DNA of 64,000 nucleotides from Arctopsyche grandis (GCF_051622035.1 NC_135357.1:34375191-34439190), one strand, 5' to 3'; counted from the first letter of the stretch, positions 44,565-55,417 are shown. The notes: generated from the sequence alone by a model not told the origin. Program-made: numbers and translations.

Positions 44565-46713
44565 AAATAATCGAATCATATGGAATGACGAGTGCAACCG
44601 CATAAGCTCTTCGTCTGCTAAGACTCGTCGAAGCTTTCCAAGATTTGATCGTCTCATCGTATTCCCAAACATCACTGGAAACATTTTCATCACCTCCACC
44701 TGAAAATCAAAACAATTAATTAACATTTAAGACGTATAAATTAATTCACCCATGCCAAGTACTTTATATTGGAAACAGACCAATTCCGTATACAGGTTTC
44801 GGTAGTTTGGTGAATGCCGTCCAAATATTTGCATTCGGATCGTAATTCTCCACACTGTCTAAATACGTGGAAGTTTGATAGTCATATCCACCAGCGACAT
44901 CCCATTTCCCATTGAATGCGAAGCTCTAAATCAATGGTAAAATTACGACTAAGTGCCACTGCTGAGAAATAACAACGAGCTTGATTTAGCGGCTTCAACG
45001 GATGTTTCTGACCGCTTTTCAAATCAATGTATTCCACCTGAAAACAAATAAAATGGTTATATTCCGATTTCTCTAAGCAGGTACTTCGCAACACCGGAAA
45101 ACGTTACTGAAGTCACTGATTCATTTGAAGAATTCTTTCCGCCGATGATCTTTTTAGATAGGGTCCAACTTTTCTCTAGTCCATCAAATATATCGATGGT
45201 GCTTGCCATCTGAAAACACGTTATGCAATAAAACAATTACATTAAAATCCAATCAAAATATTATACTTGTAATACAAAAAACGCACATCAACATCGAATC
45301 CCCCAATCAGTGCCATTTTTTTTCCTTCTATTTTTCTATGAGGGCTCGCTCTTGGGATGAAAGATCTGGCATTTTTGTTTTTAATTTCCTGTCTAATAGT
45401 GGTCATACATTCTGCACACGAATGACAGAACGTCATTACTTCGTCGACAATAAACTAAAAATATAGCACATTATTCGAATGATTTTTATCACTAAACCGT
45501 AACATTAACCTTTGCCCGCGGCAATAAATATAGCGAAAAAGCTCTATACGCGGCGGTACATTTTCGCGAATTTGGCAATCGAGTTTTCGACCTTAAATAC
45601 AGATTTTAATATTTACTCAAGTAACCAGATATGTTAATTAGCACATAAAGTATTATTTAAAACAATAAAATACATAATATATCTCGTAGTTTTGGCTTAA
45701 TTGTCAAATAATCATTCTTCATACAATTGAGACGTATCGTCGCCATTGTTCAACAGACGTGACGTCACATAAACGAGGCTTCAGTATGGTTCCACAAAAA
45801 AAACTAATTTTGACTGGTATATATGAATTTTCAGCTTTCGACTCTCAGTAATATATTCAACCAATTTTGAACCTTAAAACGGTTGAAATAGGCGCATATT
45901 AGGCTCAAAATCCCGTGCTAAGTTCAGAAATTCTATGGAAGACAACCGCGCTACAGACTTGTCGCGCAAAGCTTCCATAGAAGACGGCCGCGGGTAAACG
46001 GTTAATTTCAAATACCTCCAACGAGAGTAAAGATAACCTCACGGATCTCCAGCTGTGCCAATTCTATTTTACGGTTCGCATTATCATGATTTACCCACAA
46101 TTTCACAGCATTGAAAACGCTTTCTTCGGAACGCACTAACAAATCGTCCCATTTCAAGATTTCGATCACATTGGAGACCGGCAGATGAAACAGAAGTGGA
46201 ATTGAAAAATATTTAAGTGACATATTTTTTTTATATAATCAACACTCACCGTCTCGAAATTTTCCAGAGTCAAATCCATTGCCTTTTCAAATCCATACCT
46301 AAAATCATATTTCACATTATTACATTTGAAGACCAAAATAATTGATAACTTTTGATGTCCATGAACTCTCACTTATTTCTCCAGTGTAACAATACTTCAG
46401 GATTGCTTCGATGATTTCGTAGTCAAAATCTGAAAAGATCCCCTCCACTAGACCTTTTTTACAAAGAGTTCGCTGCACGCCATTAAGACGACCAAGTGCG
46501 CGGGGAAGCTGCAATTATGAAAAATGATAATTTAAACTGACGAAACAATTTGGATTTTAAATAATTTTATATTTGAATTAAGATTACATTCGGCCTCGAA
46601 CGGCAAAACCAGTGTCCCAGTGTCGCATTTCTTATCTTGTTGCATGGCCTCATACAAATACTCCACCCGTTTTGCAGCAAAATCAAACTTTGGCTTCACT
46701 ACGAACATCTTGT
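44565..46713 (-). pseudogene. BTB-BACK-Kelch gene, broken, multi-exon
   Basis: Reading leftwards: MFVVKPKFDFAAKRVEYLYE (46713-46590) is the usual lead-in to BTB. PAHLVVLMACSELFVKK near 46500 runs into a stop, while EGIFSDFDYEIIEAILKYCY in another frame continues the BTB, so a frameshift lies between. YGFEKAMDLTLENFET and LPVSNVIEILKWDDLLVRSE with VFNAVKLWVNHD form the BACK domain. Stops near 45440 interrupt its end. Kelch blades follow in separate exons: ALIGGFDVD, STIDIFDGLEKSW, VAGGYDYQTSTYLDSVENYD and SSDVWEYDETIKSWKAST. Intact relatives are substrate adaptors of Cullin-3 ubiquitin ligases. Introns survive, so it is not a retrocopy. A MITE sits in one intron. An error-rich assembly could mimic the breaks. 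Confidence 0.8.
45505..46005. mobile_element. piggyBac-type MITE, copy 2 (501 bp)
   Basis: Ends TTAACCTTTGCCCGCGGC and, reversed, TTAACCGTTTACCCGCGGC. It matches copy 1 throughout except for a deletion of about 18 bp after GAATTTTCAGC and scattered substitutions. It retains TGACGTCA (45760-45767). It lies in an intron of the Kelch pseudogene. Confidence 0.9.
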
Positions 46714-46961
46714 TTCCGATCTTCCCTTAGATTTCTCCTGAACAATAACATTGAATATTAGACGATATAACTGTAAGTGCTGAGCATTATAAAGTTAGAC
46801 TTACCAATTGGAAAGAATAGCAGCGAATGATTTGGAGCACTGTCGTTCTGCAGTTTTATCACGATAGATAAGAATATCTTAACCCAGCTTGCTGATTGCT
46901 TACAAGGATGTGACATATACCACAGAAAAACATGTTTTTACAATATACTGTTAACAATAAT

Positions 46962-47200
46962 AATGAAAATAACTACTCATCCGACATTAAAGTCCTCTCA
47001 CAGGATAAAACACATTTTGAAATTACAAATAAGAGCATCGATAATATAATTCGACAATCTACTCAAATCCGCCATGCATATTTTGCACTCAAATGGAATA
47101 CTACTACCAAAATTTAAAGGAAGCAATTAATAAGAATTGATTGATATCCGAAAAATTGTATTTTCTTCAAGATAATTTCAATGATAGTGAAAAACCGCAC
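46962..47200. repeat. Duplicated block E, copy 1
   Basis: CTACTCATCCGACATTAAAG, AATCCGCCATGCATATTTTG and TTCAAGATAATTTCAATGA recur in the same order and orientation at 48462-48665 with moderate divergence. The two blocks flank the STPR-like pseudogene. Confidence 0.75.
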
Positions 47201-47559
47201 AAAAAAAGCTGCCGACATTCTAAAATTTGATTAGATGTATGTAGTGTCTCTGACCATTATTTTATTGGCGTAAAATTTCATAGCAGAGACTTTCTTGTTT
47301 GTGTATAGCTCTGTCCTCAGGTTAAAACTTAAGTTGATTGCTGGAGTGGTAGCCATCTTTTCCATGACAAAAAAAAATAATTGGACATTGAAGAGCGTTG
47401 TAGGAACGATTAGTTTCAGAGACCCTTCACAATTTCGTTTTCTGAAGCCCATCTTTTTGCATCGCAATATTGGCAAACGACGTCCATTCTTCCCATAGTT
47501 AAAACCACACTCATAATTTTCTAATGGGTCGAAGTGAACCCTATTCTTTCATATGATAT

Positions 47560-48434
47560 CCAATTATTTAGTCTGTCGATTGCCAAATATTACGTGTATG
47601 TCTACGCGAGACTATATCATCTTCATTCTCAATTTCAAACCGTGTAAACCCTGTCTAGTTCGGATATTTTCAATGCAGCAATGGTGATTTTCTTCCGATT
47701 CCGTCATTCTAGACTCAGCACTATTCAAATGTAGATTTTCTAGTCTTTTTTTTCGCTATTGGTCTGATTCCATCATTCTATTTTCAAACGTAGATAATCG
47801 GTTTTTTGTTCGCTGTTCGTCTGATTTCGCCATTCTGAGCTCTGCATTTTTCAAACGTTGAATTTGTAATCGTTCACAGCTCTTCGTCCATCTGATTCCG
47901 TCGTCTTTGACTGCATATTTGGATTTTCTTTCTTCCAAACGCCGAGTGCGTTATTCTTCTGATTCAGTTCTTGATATTGTTGCGTAGGGGTGGGTGGAGG
48001 ATCCAAGTAAAAGGCCAACAGTCGTTTCACAGCATTTATTGATGATTAAGGAGATACACGTATTGCCAGTGTTCAGTCCAGAATGACATGATATCGCCTT
48101 ATAAGGGATAGATCTCTCAGGACGTCTAATCTGTTTAGCTACTGTATAGTCACGTATTCGGATATGTATTCCCACGGTATGAGAAGTGCAACCATTGTTT
48201 CATGCACTTAGCTTGTCGCTAATCCTTAAAACCACTTACCCCGGTCACACGGTCTCTCAGGACGCTACCCGGTCTAATCCGATCGCAATTACTCGGCGGC
48301 TCTGTTTAGTATACGTTACAATATTTTGACCGTCGTTTTTGTAAGCGTAGAGTACTTTGCTCATCCGTTTCTTTCTTCCTAGTTTTTGGTTGCGGTTCAC
48401 TAGTAACAGAAGAGGGCCGTTTTTTAGGAGCCAT
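47560..48434 (-). pseudogene. STPR-like repeat ORF, split by a solo LTR
   Basis: On the minus strand an ATG at 48434 starts MAPKKRPSSVTSEPQPKTRK and runs to LRLQKRRSKY, where a solo LTR (47978-48320) interrupts. After it the reading resumes as RTESEE, stop, RTRRLEERKSKYAVKDDG, then RLQIQRLKNAELRMAKSDEQ, RLSTFENRMMESDQ and RLENLHLNSAESRMTESEEN. The RL..R.R..ES.EQR pattern, with a period near 23 residues, is that of STPR repeats, a DNA-binding repeat known from silkworm FMBP-1 and found in many insect transposon-linked ORFs. Stops, a frame change and the LTR show that it is dead. No helicase or other domain follows. Family assignment rests on the repeat pattern alone. Confidence 0.6.
47978..48320 (-). 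mobile_element. Solo LTR (family D), 343 bp, antisense
   Basis: TGTTGCGTAGGGGTGGGTGG to ATACGTTACA, flanked by a 4-bp ATAT duplication (47974-47977 and 48321-48324). No internal element sequence remains, so LTR-LTR recombination is inferred. ATAAATG complement words give a poly(A) signal in the reverse sense. Confidence 0.88.
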
Positions 48435-48461
48435 ATTTATATTTAATGTTTAAAAAGATAA

Positions 48462-48665
48462 TGAAAAACCGCATTAAAATAAACAACCACTCATCCGATA
48501 TTAAAACCATCGTCTCCTACTAAAATAAAAACAGCAAATCCGCCATGCATTGCTTGCACTCAAAAGGAACCAATGTTTAAAGGTTAAAGAGATAATATTC
48601 GCTTATTAAATAACGCAAAAATATATATTCTTTAAGATAATTTGAATGACATTGGAAAAACCGAA
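48462..48665. repeat. Duplicated block E, copy 2
   Basis: Direct repeat of 46962-47200. It lies just upstream (minus sense) of the STPR-like start, so it could be the promoter region of that gene. Confidence 0.7.
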
Positions 48666-48774
48666 GATAAACGGGTGACTGGGTCACTCATTGTACTCAT
48701 TGGGTACAATGGGTCACTCATTGTACGGGTCTACGTGACGAGCCAGAATGTTAAATTGCAGAAAACACAAATAT

Positions 48775-48848
48775 CGGAAGGCAAAGATCGAAAATCGAAA
48801 GATCTAGTCGAAAGATCAAAAAAAAAAAGGGTGCATGGTAAACGGTAC
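48775..48848. repeat. Dispersed repeat family C, copy 2 (inverted)
   Basis: Reverse complement of 34462-34532. It includes GGGTGCATGGTAAACGGTAC and repeated ATCGAAAGATC words. Confidence 0.75.
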
Positions 48849-48865
48849 ATACTCACGTACAAACA

Positions 48866-48960
48866 CACTTAATTTGCGCGAGCAGGATACAACAGGAACA
48901 GGCTTTTCCTGCCGTATTCTGCGCGCGCACATTAATACGGGAGGAAAAGCTTGGTTCATC
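48866..48960. repeat. Fragment related to the hAT-type MITE
   Basis: CACTTAATTTGCGCGAGCAG to TTCTGCGCGCGCACATTAA matches the interior of 34267-34438 in the same orientation. The CAGTGGCG ends are not present. TACGGGAGGAAAAGC near 48936 is an inverted echo of the nearby TTTTCCTGCCGTA. Confidence 0.7.
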
Positions 48961-49018
48961 ATAAAAATGAACAATGCACGACGAACAATAAAAAAAGAAC
49001 GGCGCGCTTCCGGTTCTA

Positions 49019-49180
49019 CCTCTAGTCATTATTAGAGGCCGGAATCCGAAGGGTCTGTTTAGTGGTTCAAAAATTGTAAATGCATTGTTAAAGGTTTGCC
49101 GAACCTTTTATACAAAGCATTTACAACAATTGAACAATAGGCGGCATAGTTTCCGGCCCCATCAGATTCCGACATACCTG
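49019..49180. repeat. Dispersed repeat family B, copy 2 (foldback)
   Basis: GAGGCCGGAATCCGAAGGG at the left faces CCGGCCCCATCAGATTCCGA at the right, and TTGTAAATGC faces GCATTTACAA nearer the centre. It matches 7868-7975. It could be a MITE, but I cannot define a target duplication. Confidence 0.7.
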
Positions 49181-49244
49181 TCACCCACCGAATAATTTGA
49201 ATGGAAGATTCGTCGGAGTAACATAGCTGAAAAAACGCACACAT

Positions 49245-50122
49245 ATTAATAATTTAGTAAATTTAGCAATAATTATAACTAACAACTAATTTCGCAATAA
49301 ATTTATTAAAATTATATAACCACTTTCCAATCATCCAGAGTGTTGATGCTGTCTAACCAGTGCCGGCCTTACACACCCGTGGGGCACCCACGGGCAATTT
49401 TCCTCTAAAGAAAGGCGCCCCTAGAAAATTTTTTTAAAATAGGTTTCCCCTCCTCCTTTATCCGGGCTTGGGACCGGCAGTGAAGTGGTTAACATGGTTA
49501 CCCAACCCCACTGGCGGAGTTAAAAATTAATCAATTAATTAATTAACAAATAAACAAATTAATTGATTAAAGAAATATATGTATATTTCAGAAGTTTCCG
49601 AGCCTTCCTTTCCAAATGAGAATATTTTGCCACCGTAAACTCTCTTTATCTACCCACTACTGATAACACTTCACATGTGAGATGCTGTTTTCGTGAATTG
49701 GTAACGTTTCCAATTATTGAATCCCTGTGTCAAATTTGGAATAAGATTTATCAAAAAGTCGGCAACAAAAAAATATACGGAATTTTTAGTAACAGAGTTT
49801 TGTATTTTGAATTTTTATTTTTATATTTTGTATATATGGAATGCTATAAATCTAGCAATTAAAACGAACTTTTGTTTCATATCAGAGAATAACTGAAAAA
49901 TTAATGTTTGCGTAAAGCATTAATGTAAAATTTTTTAAATGACTTGTTAGTAAATGAATTGTGTAATTTTAGGAAAGGCACAGCATTAATGCACTATGAT
50001 GGAAATTCATTCGTTGTGCGAAATGGTGGTTAATCAGCTGCCACGAGTGAAAATAATCAGTTGAAAATATATTACTGATTTTACTGTTAATTTTTTTACC
50101 AGGTAAGGCCACACTACGTAAC
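49245..50122. other. No clear gene; possible hAT-like end
   Basis: CAGTGCCGGCCTTAC near 49360 and GGACCGGCAGTG near 49468 resemble the ends of a small hAT-type MITE, but there is no matching 8-bp duplication. The rest is AT-rich without motifs. Confidence 0.3.
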
Positions 50123-50217
50123 CAGTGAGCGACAAAAAAAAAAGCTGCATTTAGACTTCGCTCAAACCTCTCTACCTGGCGTAAATAATAAACTATCCCA
50201 ACCTTCTTTTTAACTAT

Positions 50218-50592
50218 TGTTGCGTAGGGGTGGGCGGAGGATCCAAGTAAAAGGCCAAACTCAATTCACCGCGTTTATTGATGATTAAGGAGATACACGC
50301 ACTGTCACTGCTTAGTCCAGAATGACATGATATCGCCTACGTACCGCCTTATAAAGGGTAGATCTCTCAGGACGTCTAATCTGTTTACCTGTAGTATAGT
50401 CACGTATTCGGATATGTATTCCCACGACATTGGGTCTCCCCGTACCGATTCTGAGAAAGGACTAATAACGGTCATTGTTTAGCCTAAATGCACTTAGAGT
50501 CCAGATATAATCCTGGAAGTAAGTGCAAGCACTTAGTTAATCCGTTAACAGATAACCCTCGAACTGGGATTCTATTCGCTTTGTACTAACAT
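50218..50592 (-). mobile_element. Solo LTR (family D), third copy, inside the Tc1 relic
   Basis: Starts TGTTGCGTAGGGGTGGGCGG and follows 47978-48320 closely for about 190 bp (GATGATTAAGGAGATACACG, AGTCCAGAATGACATGATAT). The 3' part then differs. The right border, near TTTGTACTAACA, is uncertain and no target duplication was found. Confidence 0.65.
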
Positions 50593-51259
50593 AGAATTGA
50601 AAAGGTTTTGGTCGGAATTCGTAAGCCGGAAGTAGAACTTTTGTATTATCTAAGTTTTCCTACATTCGTGTTCAATTTGTATTGAAAATGCTCATAGCCG
50701 GTATGTGTGAATGTCTATGTATGTACATATGTTCGATTATCGAATTTTGGTTTTTATCCTTCTTACATTCCTCAAATACATAGATAAAGTTGTAGGTTGG
50801 TCACATCCGAATTTTTTACAAAAAGTAAATGTAATTGAAGTTTTTTTTTTATATTAGGTGGATTGTTTCGATGAATAATTACTAGACGGTACAAACAATT
50901 TGAAAAAAACAAATCACTGAAAAGCGATGTTTTTTTACTTTATTTAATTACATTTTCGGATGTGTTTTATTTAATCTTAGAAATTTATGGTTGCGAACCG
51001 AAAATTTAAAGAATGTAGCCAAACTCACAAAATTAGTACGCCAATATGGGAGTATTTTTTGCGTGAAACATCGGGAGTTTGCAAAGTGCAATTGAACGTT
51101 TTTGAAATATGAAAACATGCAATTGAACTTTTTATTCTTATACATTTGAAATCCCGGTGCTAGCACCGGGATCCCGGGACTGGAAATTCCCAGCACCGCA
51201 ATCGCGGTGCTGAAGTAACCTTCCGGGATTGAAAGCACTACTCAGTACCGTGTAAAAAT

Positions 51260-51950
51260 ATGTCGTCTTCGAACCATAAGTCGGCCGAGGTAAAAACTGT
51301 GATTTTGAATATCATGAATGAGGGAATTGCGTTTCTGGATATTGCTCGTTGAGTGGGGTTCAATGAGACTTGTGTTAAGTTTATTAAAAACATTTAACGA
51401 AACAGGACAAATCACAAAAGCTCGAGGATCCTGAAGGGAGTCAAAATTGACTGAATTATTTCTGCTTCCAAAATCGGGGAGGTCTACGCTTCAACATCCA
51501 CAGCAGTACATATCCGTAAGATCCAAAGGAAGCTGAATAAATTACGCTTTAGAGCGATGATACCCGTGAGTCACTAACAATTAAAAAAAAAAGCTGTTGG
51601 AATGGGTCATGGACAAGAAGAATTGTACATCAGAGGACTGGTACAAGGTGGTGTTCTCAGATGAATCCAAGTTCAATCTAACTGAATCAGATGGGAAGAC
51701 CACAGTTCGCCCTAGAAGTGGAGAATGTTTTCACGAAAGTTGCGTTTCACCGAACGTGAAGCATTCCCTGTATCTTATACATATACGGTATAGGAGCTTT
51801 AGACTTCTATGAATGCCATTCAGTACAAAAACACGATACGGGAACATGCCTTACCCACTATTGAAGGCTTTTCAGAATTCGTTGCTGAACCAATTGTTCA
51901 GGACGATTCTGCACATTGCCATCGAGCTCGCTCTGTAAGTTATTTGTAAC
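51260..51950 (+). pseudogene. Tc1-like transposase, multiply broken
   Basis: MSSSNHKSAEVKTVILNIMN opens the helix-turn-helix region. EDWYKVVFSDESKFNLTESD carries the first catalytic aspartate (FSDES), followed by RPRSGECFHESCVSPNVKH, a block that precedes the second aspartate in Tc1 transposases. Later frames give NAIQYKNTIREHALPTIEGF and FVAEPIVQDDSAHCHRA, where QDDSAHCH corresponds to the QQDNAPCH-type second catalytic motif with the aspartate kept. Stops and frame changes occur about every 30-60 residues. The third acidic residue is not seen. The gene is long dead. Confidence 0.85.
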
Positions 51951-52647
51951 GATTTTGCTGTCTCTGATATTATTTATGTAGTAAATACCATCTAAATGTT
52001 TCAGATAACCAAATATAAACGAGATTTGGGCATGAAGTCCCTCATTTAGCCAGGAAACAGACTGACAAACTAAACCTGCACATCATAGATAGAGATGTTG
52101 ATAATGAAAAAATCTTCCTGTCCGATCGTTATAAATATTTGAATTTCCAATATTAAGATACATCTTTTTAAGTAACGAAAATAGTGGGCAGGGGGGGTGT
52201 TGCTAAAAATTAACCAACGACCTGGTACTTTTTTATTTAGCACTACACCACTGAATATAATCAATGTTTGGGAGAAAGAAATCAAGCCAAAATTAATAAA
52301 AAATTTATATAATTCCATGCCTAGAATAATTGGGGCATTTATAAAAATAAAGGTGGAGTGACAAAACATTAAGGTTTATATGATAATTACATATTTCTTA
52401 ATGTTTATTAATACAACAGCAGGTTGAAAATTGCTTCATAACAAATGAAACACGACCAAAATGCGGTCAACACGTTTACACCAATTTTATACATTTCAAT
52501 AAACACAGTAAAAAAAATCAGTTTGTCCTGTTTCAATATCCTCATGATCTTTATCATAGTTTAATAAAACTTTGTACTGAAAATATCGCTGAAGTAAAAT
52601 GGAATTTTATAGAGAAATACAAATGCAACTTTTTTTGTCGCTCACTG

Positions 52648-53035
52648 TGTATCGGCCGACTAGTTGAGCGACCAGAAAAAATGTAATAAGTGAGCGACAA
52701 AGACGGGTGTGGCATGCCTAAAGTGACCATACGTCCCGTCCCGTTTTTAAGTAGCCTGTCCCGTTGTCCCCAACATTCTATATGGACGCGCATGAATGTG
52801 TAAATGCGCATGCGCGAAAGGAGTATGAATACGACCATATAATGTACCAAAGAATACTATCCGCACTTGCAGGACACCTGCAGGATACGGGTCGTGCTGG
52901 ATAGGTATGAACAGACCTTAATACTTGAGAAAATTTGTTCACCAGAAAAATATAAAACATAATTTTATTATATTTATATTATTCATTCCCGTTCTTTTAT
53001 TTTCTTTATCAACATTCCTGTTCTTTTTATTAATA
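52648..53035. other. Unassigned; short repeat shared with 60160
   Basis: AGTGACCATACGTCCCGTCCC to GCCTGTCCCGTTGTCC (52725-52770) resembles AGTGGCCATACATCCCCG to GCGTGTCCCGTTGTCC at 60163-60210, probably the end of a dispersed transposon. Nothing else is recognised. Confidence 0.45.
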
Positions 53036-53037
53036 AA

Positions 53038-53260
53038 TAGCTGAACCCCGGCATGCGTTGCAATGCCATAATAACGCATGCAATTCCCGTTCCCATTTGT
53101 CGGAAAAACACAGGTAACGAACACATATGAAAATAATTGCGTTGCAATGACACTGATTCCGGTTTTTCCCGTTTAATTTTTTCACAGTAATTGGTTCAGT
53201 TGTTTAGCAGCCTATTCGAGACACACACATTCATTTATACATATATATATATATATATAG
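53038..53260 (+). repeat. LINE (RTE-type) 3' UTR fragment
   Basis: The phrases CCGGCATGCGTTGCAATGCC and TTGGTTCAGTTGTTTAGCAG then CCTATTCGAGACACACACA, followed by a (TA)n microsatellite, have the style of the 3' ends of RTE-like LINEs in arthropods. No coding part is attached. Confidence 0.5.
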
Positions 53261-53469
53261 ATCGATAAAAACTATGAAAAAATACACGTTTTCTTGAATA
53301 CACATACTATTACGTAAAAATCGATAGGTGTCACGTTTTGAGGACAAAAATTAATGGTCACATTAGGCATGCCCCATGCAACTGTCGCCCAAAACCAAGT
53401 CGTTCGCAAGTCGCACGGTGTGGCCCATGCTCGACAAGTGGCCCAAATATTAATACTCAAAATTTAACC

Positions 53470-53781
53470 ATTAATTGTAAAAATGAAAAACAAATCCGAT
53501 ATGAAGCTTCGTTTTGGAAAATGGTTTTGGAGCGTCTGTAGATATGGCTAACATTAATGTTAGATAAACTTTTGGATGGAAATTTTTTATTCCAAGTTCA
53601 ATTGATTGCGAATCTTGATGACGTAATAAATATGCCATCTGGATCAGTAAATTATCTTAATCCAACAATACAAATCGAGTTGGTGAAATTGTTAGGAAAT
53701 AAGGGACAAGATATAATAGATCTCGTCGATCCTGTCGAGGGACGTCGACGCGGACGTGGCCCACTTAGAACTGATTTGTAA
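53470..53781 (+). pseudogene. hAT transposase remnant (ZMYM1-like)
   Basis: IRYEASFWKMVLERL, a stop, then LMLDKLLDGNFLFQVQL and SVNYLNPTIQIELVKLLGNK correspond to the linker region of ZMYM1-type hAT transposases, just before the first catalytic aspartate (compare SNHIQNDLVSAISKVLLDEI in the intact copy at 29451). It is not a direct copy of that element, because the sequences differ throughout. The catalytic domain and both ends are missing. Directly after it, GGGACGTCGACG recurs twice (53738 and 53879). Confidence 0.6.
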
Positions 53782-53988
53782 GGGCGAGGTTATCGTCATC
53801 TCAGAATCAACGATTCTAGTGATTCGGATTAACCATGTTAATTTTTAAATTGACAGATATATCACGTCGATTCTATACAGGGACGTCGACGGGTGTAAAA
53901 TGACGTGGACACGTAGAGCTGAATCGACCAAATTAAGGGACGAAAATATCGTTAAAAATTATCGAAATTAAGGACCAAATAAAGGACG

Positions 53989-55051
53989 AAAGATACCCGA
54001 AATCATGTGGGAGATGCACAACGCACCCACGGGGGAGGGGGCCACTTTGGTATCAACAAAACGTACCGAAACGTGCGCCAAAAATATTACTGGCCGACGT
54101 GTCGAATCGACTTAGCCCAGTGGTGCGAACGATGCGCACAATGAGGGGTCCACAACGGACCACACCGAAGAAATCGCGGAGCACTTTAACCGTACCTTTC
54201 GGGGACGCCACTACAACGAATGGAAGTCGACATTCTGGGTCCACTCCCGGCCACCGAACGAGAAAACCGTTACATACTGGTGGCTATGGACTACTTCACA
54301 AAGTGGCCGGAAGCGATTCCACTACCGAACCAGGAGGCAGAGACCGTAGCAGACGCCCTAGTAGAACAAGTGTTCACGCGGCTAGGCGTCCCGAACGAGC
54401 TGCACTCTGACCAGGGACGAAACTTCGAGTCAGTTGTTCCGTCAGGCACTGGACCGGCTGGGCGTCCACAAATGAGAACAACACCGTACCGACCGATGGA
54501 ATGGTCGAGCGAATCAATCGAACCATGCGGGCGCACTTGACGAAGTTCGTCAACGAGGAGCAGGACGACTGGGACACGCTGGTTCCGCACATCCTCATGG
54601 CCTATAGAGCGGCCCAACACGAGCATCACCAGCAGCCATGATGTACGGACGAGAACTGCGCATGCCGGCGGACCTATTATATGGGGGCCCTCCACCAGAC
54701 AGCGAACCTCAGGATCCACACCGATATACCGCGAAGTTGACCGAAGACATGGCCAAGGTACATCGGTTCGCCAGAGCCCACCTCCGGATGCAGAATAGCC
54801 GTATGAAGACGCGATACGATGTCCGCAGATCCGAACCGGCGTACGAAACAGCTGACCGAGTCTGGCTGTACAACCCTGCCAAAACTCCAGGGATTTCACC
54901 AAAGCTGCAATCGCTGTGGGAAGGACCGTACACCATAGTGACCAAACTGAGTGATGTAGTGTATCGTATACATAGAGAATTCTACGGCTCAAACCGATTA
55001 ATGGTGGTGCACCTTGATAGACTCGCAAGGTATAGGGCCGTCGAATATTGA
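53989..55051 (+). pseudogene. Truncated second copy of the Gypsy pol (integrase)
   Basis: The sequence joins the family at AGATACCCGAAATCATGTGG, equivalent to 15163 in the full element, and follows it through the integrase to TCGAATATTGA. It has lost frame several times: an insertion in the GGGGGAGGGGGCC stretch, TGA in place of a cysteine codon (CACAATGAGGGG), small deletions near 54430, 54490 and 54620. VDILGPLPATE and HSDQGRNFES persist, but the E motif is shifted in frame. Everything upstream of the integrase, and the 5' LTR, is missing. Confidence 0.93.
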
Positions 55052-55140
55052 CTGTAATTGTTTATAATTTTGTTTTACTATAACTTTAACTTGTATAATT
55101 AATGGGTCGATCGGGACTATCTCTCTTAAGAAGGGATTTG

Positions 55141-55417
55141 TGTAAAGTTATTAAGAGAGACGCCCTTAGACCGGTGACGTCATGATGACTCCGACCAATG
55201 GTGGAGTCGGGCGTTGCGGCCAATGGCTGCGCCAGCCTCCTCGACCAATGACTAAGATAATACGTGTATGCGCTGAGCGCTGATTCTTTTTAAGTATGGT
55301 GCGCTCTCGACGGTGGCATTCGGATCCTGGCCTCCACCTGACGAGCAGCTAATAAAGACCTGCCTGCGTGTTTTCTTGTACCTCGACCTGACTCCACTCA
55401 CCTCTGAATACTCTTCA
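55141..55417 (+). repeat. Gypsy 3' LTR, diverged copy
   Basis: Starts TGTAAAGTTATTAAGAG and ends AATACTCTTCA. It matches the LTRs of the intact element with many substitutions and small indels. The cAMP-response-element word is kept as GTGACGTCATGATGA. It is preceded by AAGAAGGGATTTG, a decayed polypurine tract. Confidence 0.92.

Larger units (their letters stand above)
50123..52647 (+). mobile_element. Decayed Tc1-like transposon with nested LTR
   Basis: CAGTGAGCGACAAAAAAAA followed by GCTGCATTT at the left recurs inverted at the right as AAATGCAACTTTTTTTGTCG then CTCACTG, about 27 bp with few differences. A broken Tc1-type transposase lies between. TA duplications are no longer visible at the borders. 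A family D LTR accounts for part of the excess length. Another GTGAGCGACAAA word lies just outside, near 52691. Confidence 0.75.

Noticed and set aside
49360-49475. A short hAT-type MITE with CAGTGCCGGCC ends
   Set aside because: The two ends match only partly and no 8-bp duplication is present.
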